Shown here: positions 9,106-23,115 of the stretch, piece after piece
How positions within the stretch are numbered: the stretch's first letter is position 1
Layout of the letters: each line of letters starts with the position of its first letter
Assembly: GCA_001914695.1 (NCBI GenBank)
Contig: MNCZ01000106.1
Coordinates: 6,057-57,672, forward strand
DNA from: Gammaproteobacteria bacterium 13_2_20CM_66_19
GTDB lineage: Bacteria; Pseudomonadota; Gammaproteobacteria; Steroidobacterales; Steroidobacteraceae
Direction: 5' to 3'
DNA length: 51,616 bases
Program-made: the position numbers and the translations under genes
Notes under the pieces: generated by a model
The model's input: only the letters and a program-made list of their open reading frames with translations
Databases searched by the model: none
What the model was told of the DNA's origin: nothing

Positions 9106-10410
9106 TTGCACGGCGCCGGCAGAGCGCGGATCGTGATCGTCGGCTGCGGCTTCGGCGGACTGTTCGCCGCCCGCGCGCTCGAGCGCGCCGCCGCCGACGT
9201 GCTCGTCATCGATCGCAACAACTACCACCTGTTCCAGCCGCTGCTGTACCAGGTCGCCTCCGCGGCGCTGGCGCCCGCGGACATCGCACAGCCCATCCGC
9301 ACGATTCTCCGTCCCCAGAAGAACGCCCGCGTGATGCTGGCCGAGGTGCAGCGCGTCGATCTCGCCTCCCGCAGCCTCGACACCGCGGTCGGCCGCGTGC
9401 CTTACGACTATCTCATTCTCGCGCCCGGGGCGGTCGACGAGTACTTCGGCCACGAGGAGTGGCGGCGGTTTGCGCCGGGCATGAAGGAGGTGGAGGAGGC
9501 GACCTTCATCCGCTCGCGGCTGTTGCGCTCCTTCGAGATCGCCGAGCTCGAGGCGGATCAGAATGAGCGCGCCGCACACCTGACCTTCATCATCGTCGGC
9601 GCGGGCCCGACGGGCGTCGAGCTCGCCGGCGCCATCAAGGAGCTCGCGGTGGACGTGATCCCGCGCGACTTCCGGGTCGCCGACACGCGCCGCGCGCGCG
9701 TCGTGCTCATCGAGGCGGGCACGCGGGTGCTGCCGGCGTTTCACGCCGACTCCTCGGCGCGCGCGCTCGGGCAGCTGCGCACGCTCGGCGTCGAGGTGCG
9801 GCTCGGCGAGCCGGTCACGCAGGTGTTGGCGGACGGTGTCGAGGTGCGCGGCGAGCGGTTGCGCAGTTACAACGTCATCTGGACGGCGGGTGTGCGTGCG
9901 GCGCCCCTCACCGCCACGCTCGGCGTGCCGCTCGGGCCGGGAGGACGCGTGCGCGTGCTCCCCGACTGCTCGATCGCGGGCCACCGCGAGGCCTTCGTGA
10001 TCGGGGATGCGGCCTACCTCGTCGACGCCGCGAGCGGGCGGCCGGTGCCGGGCGTTTCGCAGGGCGCGCTGCAGATGGGACGCTACGTCGCGCGGCTCAT
10101 CGAGGCGGAGCTCAACGGCGCGCCGAGCGCGCGCGTCGCGGCATTCCACTACCATGACAAGGGCTCGATGGCCACCGTCGGCAAGTCGCGCGCGGTGGTC
10201 GAGATCGGCCGGGCGCGCTTCGGCGGGCTGCTCGCGTGGCTCGCGTGGATGGCGCTGCACATCACGGTGCTCATCGGCTTTCGCAACCGCCTGGCGGTGC
10301 TCTTCTCGTGGCTCTACAGCTACGTGTTCTTCCGGCGCGGCTCGCGGCTGATCACGCGCGTGGCTCCCCCGGAGCCCGCCGCGCCTGCGCCCACGGAGCG
10401 CGCCTCCTGA
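9106..10410 (+). CDS. type II NADH:quinone oxidoreductase (NDH-2)
   Basis: 434 aa. FAD-binding GxGxxG (RIVIVGCGFGGLFAARAL) stands at the N-terminus, NAD-binding GxGxxG (FIIVGAGPTGVELAGAI) in the middle, and the quinone-side segment FQPLLYQVASAAL and C-terminal FAD contact VPGVSQGALQMG are present. The hydrophobic C-terminal part (LLAWLAWMALHITVLIGF...LFSWLYSYVFF) would attach it to the inner membrane. It passes electrons from NADH to quinone without pumping protons. The TTG at 9106 was chosen for the GGAGG at 9096-9100; a TTG at 9076 has no such site. It overlaps the ABC gene by one base (TGATG). Confidence 0.92.
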   Translation: MHGAGRARIVIVGCGFGGLFAARALERAAADVLVIDRNNYHLFQPLLYQVASAALAPADIAQPIRTILRPQKNARVMLAEVQRVDLASRSLDTAVGRVPYDYLILAPGAVDEYFGHEEWRRFAPGMKEVEEATFIRSRLLRSFEIAELEADQNERAAHLTFIIVGAGPTGVELAGAIKELAVDVIPRDFRVADTRRARVVLIEAGTRVLPAFHADSSARALGQLRTLGVEVRLGEPVTQVLADGVEVRGERLRSYNVIWTAGVRAAPLTATLGVPLGPGGRVRVLPDCSIAGHREAFVIGDAAYLVDAASGRPVPGVSQGALQMGRYVARLIEAELNGAPSARVAAFHYHDKGSMATVGKSRAVVEIGRARFGGLLAWLAWMALHITVLIGFRNRLAVLFSWLYSYVFFRRGSRLITRVAPPEPAAPAPTERAS

Positions 10411-12266
10411 TGGCCACGGCAGCGCATCCCCCGCGCGCGGCGAGCGCCGCGGGCGCTTCCCGCGAGGCGCTCACGCTGCGCGGCTTTTTCGGCGTGTTCC
10501 GTTACAGCCGGCGCGCGCTCGAGCTGGTGTGGAGCACCAACGGTGCGCTCACCGTGGCGCTCGGGCTCCTCACGCTCGCGGCCGGCGTGCTGCCCGCCTC
10601 GGTCGCCTATGTCGGCGCGCTCATCGTGGATGCGGTGGTGGGCGCCATCCGCTCGGGCGGCGGCGAGGCGAGACGCGTGGTGGAGCTGGTGGCGCTCGAG
10701 GGAGCCCTGGTGGCGGCGATCGCCGCGGCGCAGCGGGGACTCTCGCTGTGCCAGTCGCTGCTGCGCGCGCAGCTGGGTCAGCGCGTCAACGTCATGATCC
10801 TCGAGAAGGCCCTCACGCTCGAGCTGCAGCACTTCGAGGATTCGGAGTTCTACGACAAGCTGACGCGCGCGCGCCGCGAGGCCTCGACCCGCCCGCTGAG
10901 CCTCGTCACCCGCACCTTCGGACTGGTGCAGAACGGCGTGTCGCTCGCGAGCTACGGCGTGCTGCTCGCGCGCTTCTCGCCGTGGGCCGTCGCGGTGCTG
11001 CTGCTTGCGGGGCTGCCGGCGTTCGTGGCCGAGGCCAAGTTCTCCGGGGATGCCTTCCGGCTCTTCCGCTGGCGCTCCCCCGAGACGCGCATGCAGATGT
11101 ATCTCGAGACCGTGATCGCCCGCGAGGATCACGCCAAGGAGGTCAAGCTCTACGGCTTGGGTCCCCGCCTCCTCGAGCGCTACCGCGATATCTTCCGCAG
11201 GCTCTATCGCGAGGATCGCGCGCTCACCATGCGGCGCGACGCCTGGGGCTTCGCGCTCGGGCTCATCGCCACCGCGGCGCTCTACGGCGCGTACGCGTGG
11301 ATCGCGGTCACCGCCGTGCGGCGCCTCATCACGCTCGGCCAGATGACCATGTACGTGGCGCTCTTTCGCCAGGGACAGTCGGCCGTGTCGGCGATGCTCG
11401 CGGCGGTCGGCGGCATGTACGAGGACAACCTGTACCTGTCGACGCTCTACGAGTACCTCGAGACGGAGGTGCCCGAGCCCTCAGGCACGGCGCTCCGCGG
11501 TCCGCATCCCGAGGACGGCGTGCGCTTCGAGGACGTGAGCTTCGCGTATCCGGAAGCGGAAGAGCCGGCCCTCGAGCACGTGACGCTGCACCTGACGCCC
11601 GGCACCAGCCTCGCCCTGGTTGGCGAGAACGGCTCGGGCAAGACCACGCTCATCAAGCTCCTGACCCGGCTGTACTCACCGAGCACCGGGCGAATCGTCC
11701 TCGACGGTCAGGACCTCCGGGATTGGGACCAGGTATCGCTCCGCGAGAGGATCGGCGTCATCTTCCAGGACTTCGCGCGCTACCAGATGCTGGTGGGCGA
11801 GAACGTGGGGGCGGGCGATGAGCGCTTCTTCGAGGACGAGGAGCGCTGGCGTGCGGCGGCGGTGAAGGGCCGGGCGAGCGAGTTCATCGAGACGCTGCCG
11901 TTGGGCTATCGCACCCAGCTCGGCAAGTGGTTCCGCGACGGGCGCGAGCTCTCCGGCGGCCAGTGGCAGAAGATCGCCCTGTCGCGCGCCTTCATGCGCA
12001 CCCGCGCGGATATCCTCGTGCTCGATGAGCCGACCGCCGCCATGGATGCGCAGGCGGAGGCCGAGGTGTTCGAGCACTTCCGCCAGCTCGCGCGCGAGCG
12101 CATCACCATCCTCATCTCACACCGCTTCTCCACGGTGCGCATGGCCGATCAGATCGCGGTCCTCGCCCGCGGCCGCATCATCGAGCACGGCAGCCACGAG
12201 GAGCTGATGAAGCTGAACGGCCGCTACGCGCAGCTGTTCACGCTGCAGGCGCGCGGGTATCGCTAA
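10410..12266 (+). CDS. ABC transporter, fused permease and ATPase (exporter type)
   Basis: 618 aa half-transporter. The N-terminal membrane domain (about residues 30-330) has roughly six hydrophobic segments. The C-terminal ATPase has Walker A GENGSGKT (about 405-412), signature LSGGQ (about 514), Walker B ILVLDEPTAAMD (about 535-546) and the H-loop ISHRFSTVRMAD. It resembles the lipid/peptide/drug exporter group; the substrate is unknown. The ATG overlaps the NDH-2 stop, so the two genes are co-transcribed. A long hairpin follows 4 bp after the stop. Confidence 0.92.
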   Translation: MATAAHPPRAASAAGASREALTLRGFFGVFRYSRRALELVWSTNGALTVALGLLTLAAGVLPASVAYVGALIVDAVVGAIRSGGGEARRVVELVALEGALVAAIAAAQRGLSLCQSLLRAQLGQRVNVMILEKALTLELQHFEDSEFYDKLTRARREASTRPLSLVTRTFGLVQNGVSLASYGVLLARFSPWAVAVLLLAGLPAFVAEAKFSGDAFRLFRWRSPETRMQMYLETVIAREDHAKEVKLYGLGPRLLERYRDIFRRLYREDRALTMRRDAWGFALGLIATAALYGAYAWIAVTAVRRLITLGQMTMYVALFRQGQSAVSAMLAAVGGMYEDNLYLSTLYEYLETEVPEPSGTALRGPHPEDGVRFEDVSFAYPEAEEPALEHVTLHLTPGTSLALVGENGSGKTTLIKLLTRLYSPSTGRIVLDGQDLRDWDQVSLRERIGVIFQDFARYQMLVGENVGAGDERFFEDEERWRAAAVKGRASEFIETLPLGYRTQLGKWFRDGRELSGGQWQKIALSRAFMRTRADILVLDEPTAAMDAQAEAEVFEHFRQLARERITILISHRFSTVRMADQIAVLARGRIIEHGSHEELMKLNGRYAQLFTLQARGYR

Positions 12267-12270
12267 GGCA

Positions 12271-12337
12271 CCCCGGGAAATCAAGCATCCCACGCGATGC
12301 GAGTGACAGCCGTGGGACAGGGCTTGATTTCCCGGGG
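12271..12337. terminator. 67-bp two-tier inverted repeat between convergent genes
   Basis: Perfect 16-bp outer arms (12271-12286 CCCCGGGAAATCAAGC; 12322-12337) enclose 7-bp inner arms (12288-12294 and 12311-12317) and a 16-nt loop, with a small 1x4 internal loop between. It lies between the ABC gene (ends 12266) and the convergent DUF6491 gene (ends 12364) and could stop transcription from both sides. There is no U-run, and the outer stem is longer than in most terminators. Confidence 0.6.
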
Positions 12338-12363
12338 GCCCAGCCGCAGAGCGCGCCGCTCCC

Positions 12364-12834
12364 TTAGTTGTCGGCCTTGGCTTCGGCCTTCGCTTCCCTG
12401 GCGCGCTGCGCATCGAGGCGCATGTCCGCCTTCATGCGCCGGTAGTCGACCTTGCGGATCTCCTCGATCTGGCAGCGATCCCGCCAGCCGGGCGTCTGGC
12501 CGACGATCACCGAATCGAAGCGGCTGCTCACCGAGCCGGCGGTCGATGTGACCCCGATGCGGTTGGCGAACTGCAGGTTCTGGCAGGGCTGGGCCACCTT
12601 GAGAAGATAGGCGTCGCTCGGGCTGGTGAACACCACCAGCTCGTCGCGGCCCACCGGTTGCCAGCTGTCGAAGCGGCCGAGCCAGGTGAGGCGATCGATC
12701 GGCTCGCCGGCGTAGGCGTTGAAGCGATCGCGCACCTCCTGGTCGCTCTCGTGCAGGGGGATGCCGCTGGCACAGCCGGCAAGCAGGGCGAGCGCCGCGG
12801 ATACTCCCGCAAGTCCCAAGTGCTTGTGCGACAT
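12364..12834 (-). CDS. DUF6491-type lipoprotein of unknown function
   Basis: 156 aa. The signal peptide MSHKHLGLAGVSAALALLAG ends before Cys21 (lipobox LAGC), so it is a predicted lipoprotein. The body has the pattern NAYAGEPIDRLTWLGRFDSWQPVGRDELVVFTSPSDAYLLKVAQPC and ...CQIEEIRKVDYRRMK seen in the small DUF6491 family, and ends in a charged Ala-Lys-Glu tail. AGGAGG lies 5-6 bases before the ATG at 12834. A possible ECF-sigma promoter lies upstream (12879-12906). Function unknown. Confidence 0.8.
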   Translation of the reverse strand: MSHKHLGLAGVSAALALLAGCASGIPLHESDQEVRDRFNAYAGEPIDRLTWLGRFDSWQPVGRDELVVFTSPSDAYLLKVAQPCQNLQFANRIGVTSTAGSVSSRFDSVIVGQTPGWRDRCQIEEIRKVDYRRMKADMRLDAQRAREAKAEAKADN

Positions 12835-12878
12835 GCTGTCCTCCTGAGGGTGAAGTGTTGGTTTCATCCTGCGATGCC

Positions 12879-12906
12879 TCCGACCCGATCCCCGCTCGAA
12901 AGTTCC
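12879..12906 (-). promoter_or_regulatory. possible ECF (RpoE-like) promoter of the DUF6491 gene
   Basis: On the minus strand GGAACTT (12906-12900) is followed after 15 bp by GTCGGA (12884-12879). GGAACTT-N15-GTC is close to the RpoE-type consensus. A start near 12872 would leave a leader of about 40 nt carrying the strong AGGAGG site. An envelope-stress promoter fits a lipoprotein, but this is a pattern match only. Confidence 0.35.
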
Positions 12907-12940
12907 ATCGGATTTCCGTGTTTCCCGCGCTGCCCGACTG

Positions 12941-15886
12941 TCAACCGGCGGCGGCGTGCGGCGTTGGCGCATCGGGGTCCGCGCCCGGCGCATCGCAGCC
13001 GCCGCAGAGCAGTGCCACCGGGAACTCGGCCAGCGCCGCCGCCGCGAGCACACCCACGCTCTCGCCCTGGCGGACCGGGGCGAGCTGCGCGCGGTCGAGG
13101 ACGTTGCGGAACGAGGCCCGCGAGCGATCCTCGCGCGGCAGCTCGATCAGCGTGTCGCCCCATACCGCCTCGCCGAGCGGGAGTCCCGCGCTCTCGCCGA
13201 GCAGCCGGCGGTACAGGCGCGGCGCGATCACGATCAGCGACTGCTGGCGCAACCGGCGCGCGAAGGCGCACAGGTGCTGCGCCCGCACCCCGCGCACGCG
13301 CAGCCGCCGGTAGCTGCCGTCGCGAAAGAGCTCGGGATGAGCCCGCCGCAGCTCGAGGCACTTCCAGGTGAGCAGGAGCTTCCCGCGTCCGTCCTCGAGA
13401 TGCTCGGCCGCCGTGCGCGGGGCGACGCCGCCGGAGCGCACTTCCGCGAGCAGGGCGCGCCGGCGGCCGTAGTCGACCGGGCGGCGGTTGTCGGGATCGA
13501 CCAGCGAGAACTCCCAGACCTCGTTCCCCTGGTAGATATCGGGCACGCCGGGCGCGGTCAGCTTGAGAAGCGTCTGCGAGAGGCCGTTGAGCAGCCCGAA
13601 GCGCCGCACGCGGCGCTGGAAATCGACGAAGTCGCCGAGGAACAGGTTGCTGTCGCGCGGCTCGAGCGCGCTGCGCACGAACTGCAGCAGCGCTTCCTCG
13701 TAGGCCGCATCGGTCTCGGTCCAGCTGGTGCGCAATTTCGCCTCGCGCGCCGCCTTGATCATGTAGGCCTCGATGCGCTCGCGATAGGCGGCGGCGCCGG
13801 CGGCGTCGGGCTCCTCGAGCGGCCAGCTGCCGAAGAGAGTCTGGTAGAAGTGGTACTCGTCGTTCGGCGAGGGCGCGGGGAGCCCCTCGAGCTCGCGCCG
13901 GCGCGAGCGGTTGAAGCGGCTCCAGCGCCGCACCGCCTCGCGCCACGGCGTGCTCATCTCGGAGAGCACGTTGAGCCGCGCACGCACGTCCTCGGAGCGC
14001 TTGGTGTCGTGGGTGGAGGTCGCGAGCATCTCGTGCGGCCAGCGCCTCACGCGGTATTCGGAGTCGGCGTGGAAGGCGCGCACCCCGGCGCCGTAGCCGC
14101 CGGGCTCGCCGCCCACCTCGTTGAGCGACAGCAGCCGGTTGAAGCGGAAGAACGCCGTGTCCTCGATCCCCTTGGCGGTGATCGGCGCGGTGATCTGCTG
14201 GAACTTCATGACGAAGGCGCGCAGCTGGCGGCGCAACTCGTCGGTCGGGGCCGGGAGCTCCAGCAGCAGCGTCGAGCGCACGAAATCGAACACCGAGTCC
14301 TCGATCGCGGCGCGCCGCCGCCGTGCCGCGGCGATCGCCCACTCGATGTAGCGCCGGTCGCCGTCGGCGACCGTGGCCGCCACGTAGGTGCGATACACCG
14401 GAAAGCAGGCGATGACTTCGGCGAGCGCGGTGCGCAGCGTGTTGAAGGTGAAGTCGCGCGTGCGCCGGTCGGCGCGCGCGAGCCGGGCGAGGAGGTTCGT
14501 GGCGACGTTGAGCTCCGAGGCGAGCGAGCGGCGCAGCACCAGCTGCTGGCTCTGGTAGGCCACCTCGCGCCACTCGAGCGGCTCGTCGATGAACTGCCGG
14601 TACGCCCGGTCCATGCGCGTGCGGGTCGCCGAGTCGACCAGCATGCGGTTGACGACGTTGGCGAAGCGGTAGCCGGTCTCCCCGTGCACCGGCCAGTCGT
14701 CGGGCAGGTGCTCGAAGGAGGCGGTGATCTTCTCGACCACGAGATACAGGGCGCGCGCGCTGCGGCGGCCGGTGAGCTCGGCACAGCGTTGCTGCAGGCG
14801 GCGGAAATAACCGGCCGGGTCGTACAGTCCGTCGGCGTGATCGATGCGCAGCCCGTCGATCCGGCCCGCAGCGATCAGCTGCAGCAGCAGGCGGTGCGTG
14901 TGCTCGAACACCGCTTCGTTTTCGACGCGCAGCCCCGCGAGGTCGTTGACGTCGAAGAAGCGCCGGTAGTTGATGTCGTCGGCGGCGACGCGCCAGTGGG
15001 CGAGGTGCCAGGCCTGGAGCTCGAGCAGCTCGTGCAGCGTATCGAAGCTCGCAGGCTCCGCCGCCGTGCCGGCGAAGCTGCGCGCCGCGGTCTCGATGGC
15101 GCCGGCCACCGCGCTGTCGCCGGCGGCGAGCGCCGAGAGGCGCCGCTTGTGCAGCTCCTTCTCACGGTTGCGCTCGGCCACCTGCTCGGGGCCGAGCGAG
15201 TGCCGGTCGGGGAGCGCGGCCAGCGAGCGGCGGATGTTCTCGAGCTCGGTGCTGGCGAGGAGCGCCGGCACGCGATCGAGGATGCGCGGATAGGTGCGCG
15301 GGTCGAGCGGCAGGCGATGCTCGAAGTAATGCACCGCGAACGAGCCCCATTGCGGCTCGAAGCGCAGCTCGAGCTCGCCGCGCTCGAGCACCGTGCCGTA
15401 GGGCGCGGCGAGCACCGGCACCAGCACCTTGTGGGCCCGGTCCGGATTCGACGGCGCCCAGTCGATGTCGAAGAAAGCGGCGTAGATCGAGGCCTCGCCG
15501 TTCTCGAGCACGTCCATCCACCAGGCGTTGTCGGCGCCGATCCCGACGTGATTGGGCACGATGTCGACGACGTGACCCATGCCGTGCGAGCGCAGCGCCG
15601 CCACGAACTCCTCGAAGTCGGCGCGGTCACCGATCTCGGGATTGAAGGAGTTGTGATCGACCACGTCGTAGCCGTGCGTGCTGCCCGCGCGGGCGCGGAA
15701 GTACGGCGAGCAATAGACGTGGCTGACGCCGAGGGAGGCCAGGTACGGAACGAGCGCCGTCGCATCGCGGAAGGTGAAGCCCGCGTTGAGCTGCAGCCGA
15801 TAGGTGGCACGGGGAATGACGAGGTCGTGCCGCTCGGCGGCATCGGCGCGGCGCCGCGGGCGGGCGCGCCGACCGGGGCGGCTCAC
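12941..15886 (-). CDS. treY: malto-oligosyltrehalose synthase (maltooligosyl trehalose synthase)
   Basis: 981 aa GH13 enzyme that converts the reducing end of an alpha-1,4-glucan into a terminal trehalosyl unit. Characteristic segments are PRATYRLQLNAGFTF, YLASLGVSHVYCSPYFRARAGSTHGYDVVDHNSFNPEIG, DIVPNHVG, the nucleophile region DGLRIDHADGLYDP, the acid region LYLVVEKI and ATSTHDTKRSEDVRAR. No ATG fits. The GTG at 15886 overlaps the treZ stop (GTGA), so translation is probably coupled. The arginine-rich first 20 residues are unusual, and the true start could be slightly inside. It is the last gene of the glgB-treS-treZ-treY operon. Confidence 0.95.
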   Translation of the reverse strand: MSRPGRRARPRRRADAAERHDLVIPRATYRLQLNAGFTFRDATALVPYLASLGVSHVYCSPYFRARAGSTHGYDVVDHNSFNPEIGDRADFEEFVAALRSHGMGHVVDIVPNHVGIGADNAWWMDVLENGEASIYAAFFDIDWAPSNPDRAHKVLVPVLAAPYGTVLERGELELRFEPQWGSFAVHYFEHRLPLDPRTYPRILDRVPALLASTELENIRRSLAALPDRHSLGPEQVAERNREKELHKRRLSALAAGDSAVAGAIETAARSFAGTAAEPASFDTLHELLELQAWHLAHWRVAADDINYRRFFDVNDLAGLRVENEAVFEHTHRLLLQLIAAGRIDGLRIDHADGLYDPAGYFRRLQQRCAELTGRRSARALYLVVEKITASFEHLPDDWPVHGETGYRFANVVNRMLVDSATRTRMDRAYRQFIDEPLEWREVAYQSQQLVLRRSLASELNVATNLLARLARADRRTRDFTFNTLRTALAEVIACFPVYRTYVAATVADGDRRYIEWAIAAARRRRAAIEDSVFDFVRSTLLLELPAPTDELRRQLRAFVMKFQQITAPITAKGIEDTAFFRFNRLLSLNEVGGEPGGYGAGVRAFHADSEYRVRRWPHEMLATSTHDTKRSEDVRARLNVLSEMSTPWREAVRRWSRFNRSRRRELEGLPAPSPNDEYHFYQTLFGSWPLEEPDAAGAAAYRERIEAYMIKAAREAKLRTSWTETDAAYEEALLQFVRSALEPRDSNLFLGDFVDFQRRVRRFGLLNGLSQTLLKLTAPGVPDIYQGNEVWEFSLVDPDNRRPVDYGRRRALLAEVRSGGVAPRTAAEHLEDGRGKLLLTWKCLELRRAHPELFRDGSYRRLRVRGVRAQHLCAFARRLRQQSLIVIAPRLYRRLLGESAGLPLGEAVWGDTLIELPREDRSRASFRNVLDRAQLAPVRQGESVGVLAAAALAEFPVALLCGGCDAPGADPDAPTPHAAAG

Positions 15887-17688
15887 GGCGCGGGCTCGAG
15901 CAGCCAGGTGACGCTCCAGGGCGCGAGCTGCTCGCGGGAGAGTGGGGCGGGAAGTTCCGGGTGGGTCGCGAAGATGACGCGGCCGGCCGCACTCTCCGGC
16001 GCGGCCGCAGCCTCGGCACCGAGATTGGCGATGAGACGCAGCCGCTCGCCCGCGCCCTCCCAGCTGACCGCGAAGGCACGGCCGGCGTTCGCGCGGGTGA
16101 AGCGCCCGGCGTGCAGCTCGAGAATCCGCGGCGCGATCTCGGCGCGGCGGATCTCGAGCAGCCGCCGGTGAAAGGCGAGGGCGCGCGCATGAGCCCCCTG
16201 CTCGAGCACGCGCCAGTCGAGGCGCGCGGAGGCAAAGGTCGCGGGCGCGGCGGGGTAGGGCGAGCCGGGATACTCGCGGCTGCGGTGCGCGTGAACGCGC
16301 GCCGCGAGCTCGGCCTCGAAATCGCAGAACCACGGAAAGGGCTCGAGGGCCGCCCATTCCTCGCCCATGAACAGGAGCGGCGGCGCCGGCGCGAGCAGCA
16401 GCACCGCCGCCGCGGCCCCCAGCGCCGCCTCGTCGCGCACCAGAGTCGTGAGCCGCTCGCCGCGGGCGCGGTTGCCGACCTGATCGTGGTTCTGGAGGAA
16501 GTTGACGAAGGCGCTCGGCGGCAGGTGGGCGGTGCTCTCCCCCCGCGGCCCGCCGAGGTAGCGCGATACCTCGCCCTGGTAGACGAAGCCCTCTGCGAGG
16601 CCGCGAGCGAGCAGGGCGTGCGGGTCCCGGGCATAGTCGGCGTAGTAAGACTGGCTCTCACCGGTCAGCAGCACGTGCAGACTGTGATGCGTGTCGTCGT
16701 TCCACTGGGCGTCGCAGCTGCCGGCGGCGCCGGCGGCGCCGAGAAAGCGCACGGCGTTGTCCAGGTTCTCGAGGGTGAGATAGATCGGGCGGGTGCGCCC
16801 GGGGCCCGCGCGCGCCGCGCGGGCGATCTCGGTGACGATGTGGGTGGCGCTCGTGTCGTGAACGGCGTGGATCGCATCGAGTCGCAGCCCGTCGAAGTGG
16901 TATTCCTCGAGCCAGTAGAGGGCGTTGTGGATGAAGAAGTCGCGCACCGCATCGCTTCCCGGCCCGTCGAAGTTGATCGCCGGACCCCAGGGCGTGACGT
17001 GCCGCGCGCTGAAGAACTGCGGCGCGTAGCGGTGGAGGTAGTTGCCCTCGGGGCCGAAGTGGTTGTAGACGACATCGAGCAGCACCGCGAGACCCGAACG
17101 GTGCGCGGAGTCGATCAGGGCTTTCAGCTCGTCCGGCGTCCCGTAGCTGGCCTGCGGGGCGAAGGGCAGCACGCCGTCATAGCCCCAGTCGCGCGTGCCC
17201 GGAAATGCGTTGAGCGGCATGAGCTCGATCGCCGTGATCCCGAGGCGCGCGAGGTGCTCGAGACGCGCCGCCACCCCGCCGTACGTGCCCTCGGGCGTGA
17301 AGGCTCCGACGTGCAGCTCGTAGAGGACGGCGCCCGGCCAGGGCGGAGCGCGCCAGTCCTCGTCGTTCCAGGCGAAGCTCCGCGGGTCGACAACCGCGCT
17401 CGCCCCATGAACTCCCTCGGGATTGAAGCGCGAGGCGGGGTCAGCCACCTCGTGCTCGCCGTCGACGAGAAAGCGGTACAGGCTTCCGGCGTGCGCCGCG
17501 TCGGTCTCGAGCGCGAACCAGCCGCCCGGCAGCGGATGCATCGGCAAGAGGCGCGTGCCGTTGGCGTGGTAGAGGGCCACCTCGACCCGCCGCGCAGCCG
17601 GCGCCCACAGCCTGAAGCGCACCTGCCCGCCGGCCGTGAGCTCGGCCCCGAACGGCATGTGGTGTCGACGCCGGACCAAAGGGTTCAT
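15883..17688 (-). CDS. treZ: malto-oligosyltrehalose trehalohydrolase
   Basis: 601 aa. It releases trehalose from the product of TreY. An N-terminal beta-sandwich (FGAELTAGGQVRFRLWAPAARRVEVAL) precedes the GH13 barrel: ELHVGAFTPEGTYGG, LDVVYNHFGPEGNYLHRYAPQFFS, nucleophile region DGLRLDAIHAVHD, the acid residue in TLENLDN and QNHDQVGNRARGERL. Length and order are normal. The ATG at 17688 gives MNPLVRRRHHMPFGAEL; a second ATG ten codons in is also possible. It lies 61 bp downstream of treS-mak and overlaps treY by 4 nt. Confidence 0.95.
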   Translation of the reverse strand: MNPLVRRRHHMPFGAELTAGGQVRFRLWAPAARRVEVALYHANGTRLLPMHPLPGGWFALETDAAHAGSLYRFLVDGEHEVADPASRFNPEGVHGASAVVDPRSFAWNDEDWRAPPWPGAVLYELHVGAFTPEGTYGGVAARLEHLARLGITAIELMPLNAFPGTRDWGYDGVLPFAPQASYGTPDELKALIDSAHRSGLAVLLDVVYNHFGPEGNYLHRYAPQFFSARHVTPWGPAINFDGPGSDAVRDFFIHNALYWLEEYHFDGLRLDAIHAVHDTSATHIVTEIARAARAGPGRTRPIYLTLENLDNAVRFLGAAGAAGSCDAQWNDDTHHSLHVLLTGESQSYYADYARDPHALLARGLAEGFVYQGEVSRYLGGPRGESTAHLPPSAFVNFLQNHDQVGNRARGERLTTLVRDEAALGAAAAVLLLAPAPPLLFMGEEWAALEPFPWFCDFEAELAARVHAHRSREYPGSPYPAAPATFASARLDWRVLEQGAHARALAFHRRLLEIRRAEIAPRILELHAGRFTRANAGRAFAVSWEGAGERLRLIANLGAEAAAAPESAAGRVIFATHPELPAPLSREQLAPWSVTWLLEPAP

Positions 17689-17749
17689 GAGCCCTAGGAC
17701 CTCCGTGTCCGAAGCGACCCCGAGCCGCTTCCTCGAAGAGCGCGCCGGC

Positions 17750-21148
<3,399 letters not shown>

Positions 21149-21153
21149 GCGCT

Positions 21154-23092
<1,939 letters not shown>

Positions 23093-23115
<23 letters not shown>

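Noticed and set aside
12271-12337. Insertion-sequence end or attachment site
   Set aside because: No transposase or integrase frame is near, and no target-site duplication is visible around it.
12956-16171. 1071-codon open frame on the + strand across treY/treZ
   Set aside because: It is antisense to a well-matched TreY and part of TreZ, has Arg/Gly/Val-rich composition and no known domain. Long antisense frames are expected in DNA this GC-rich.
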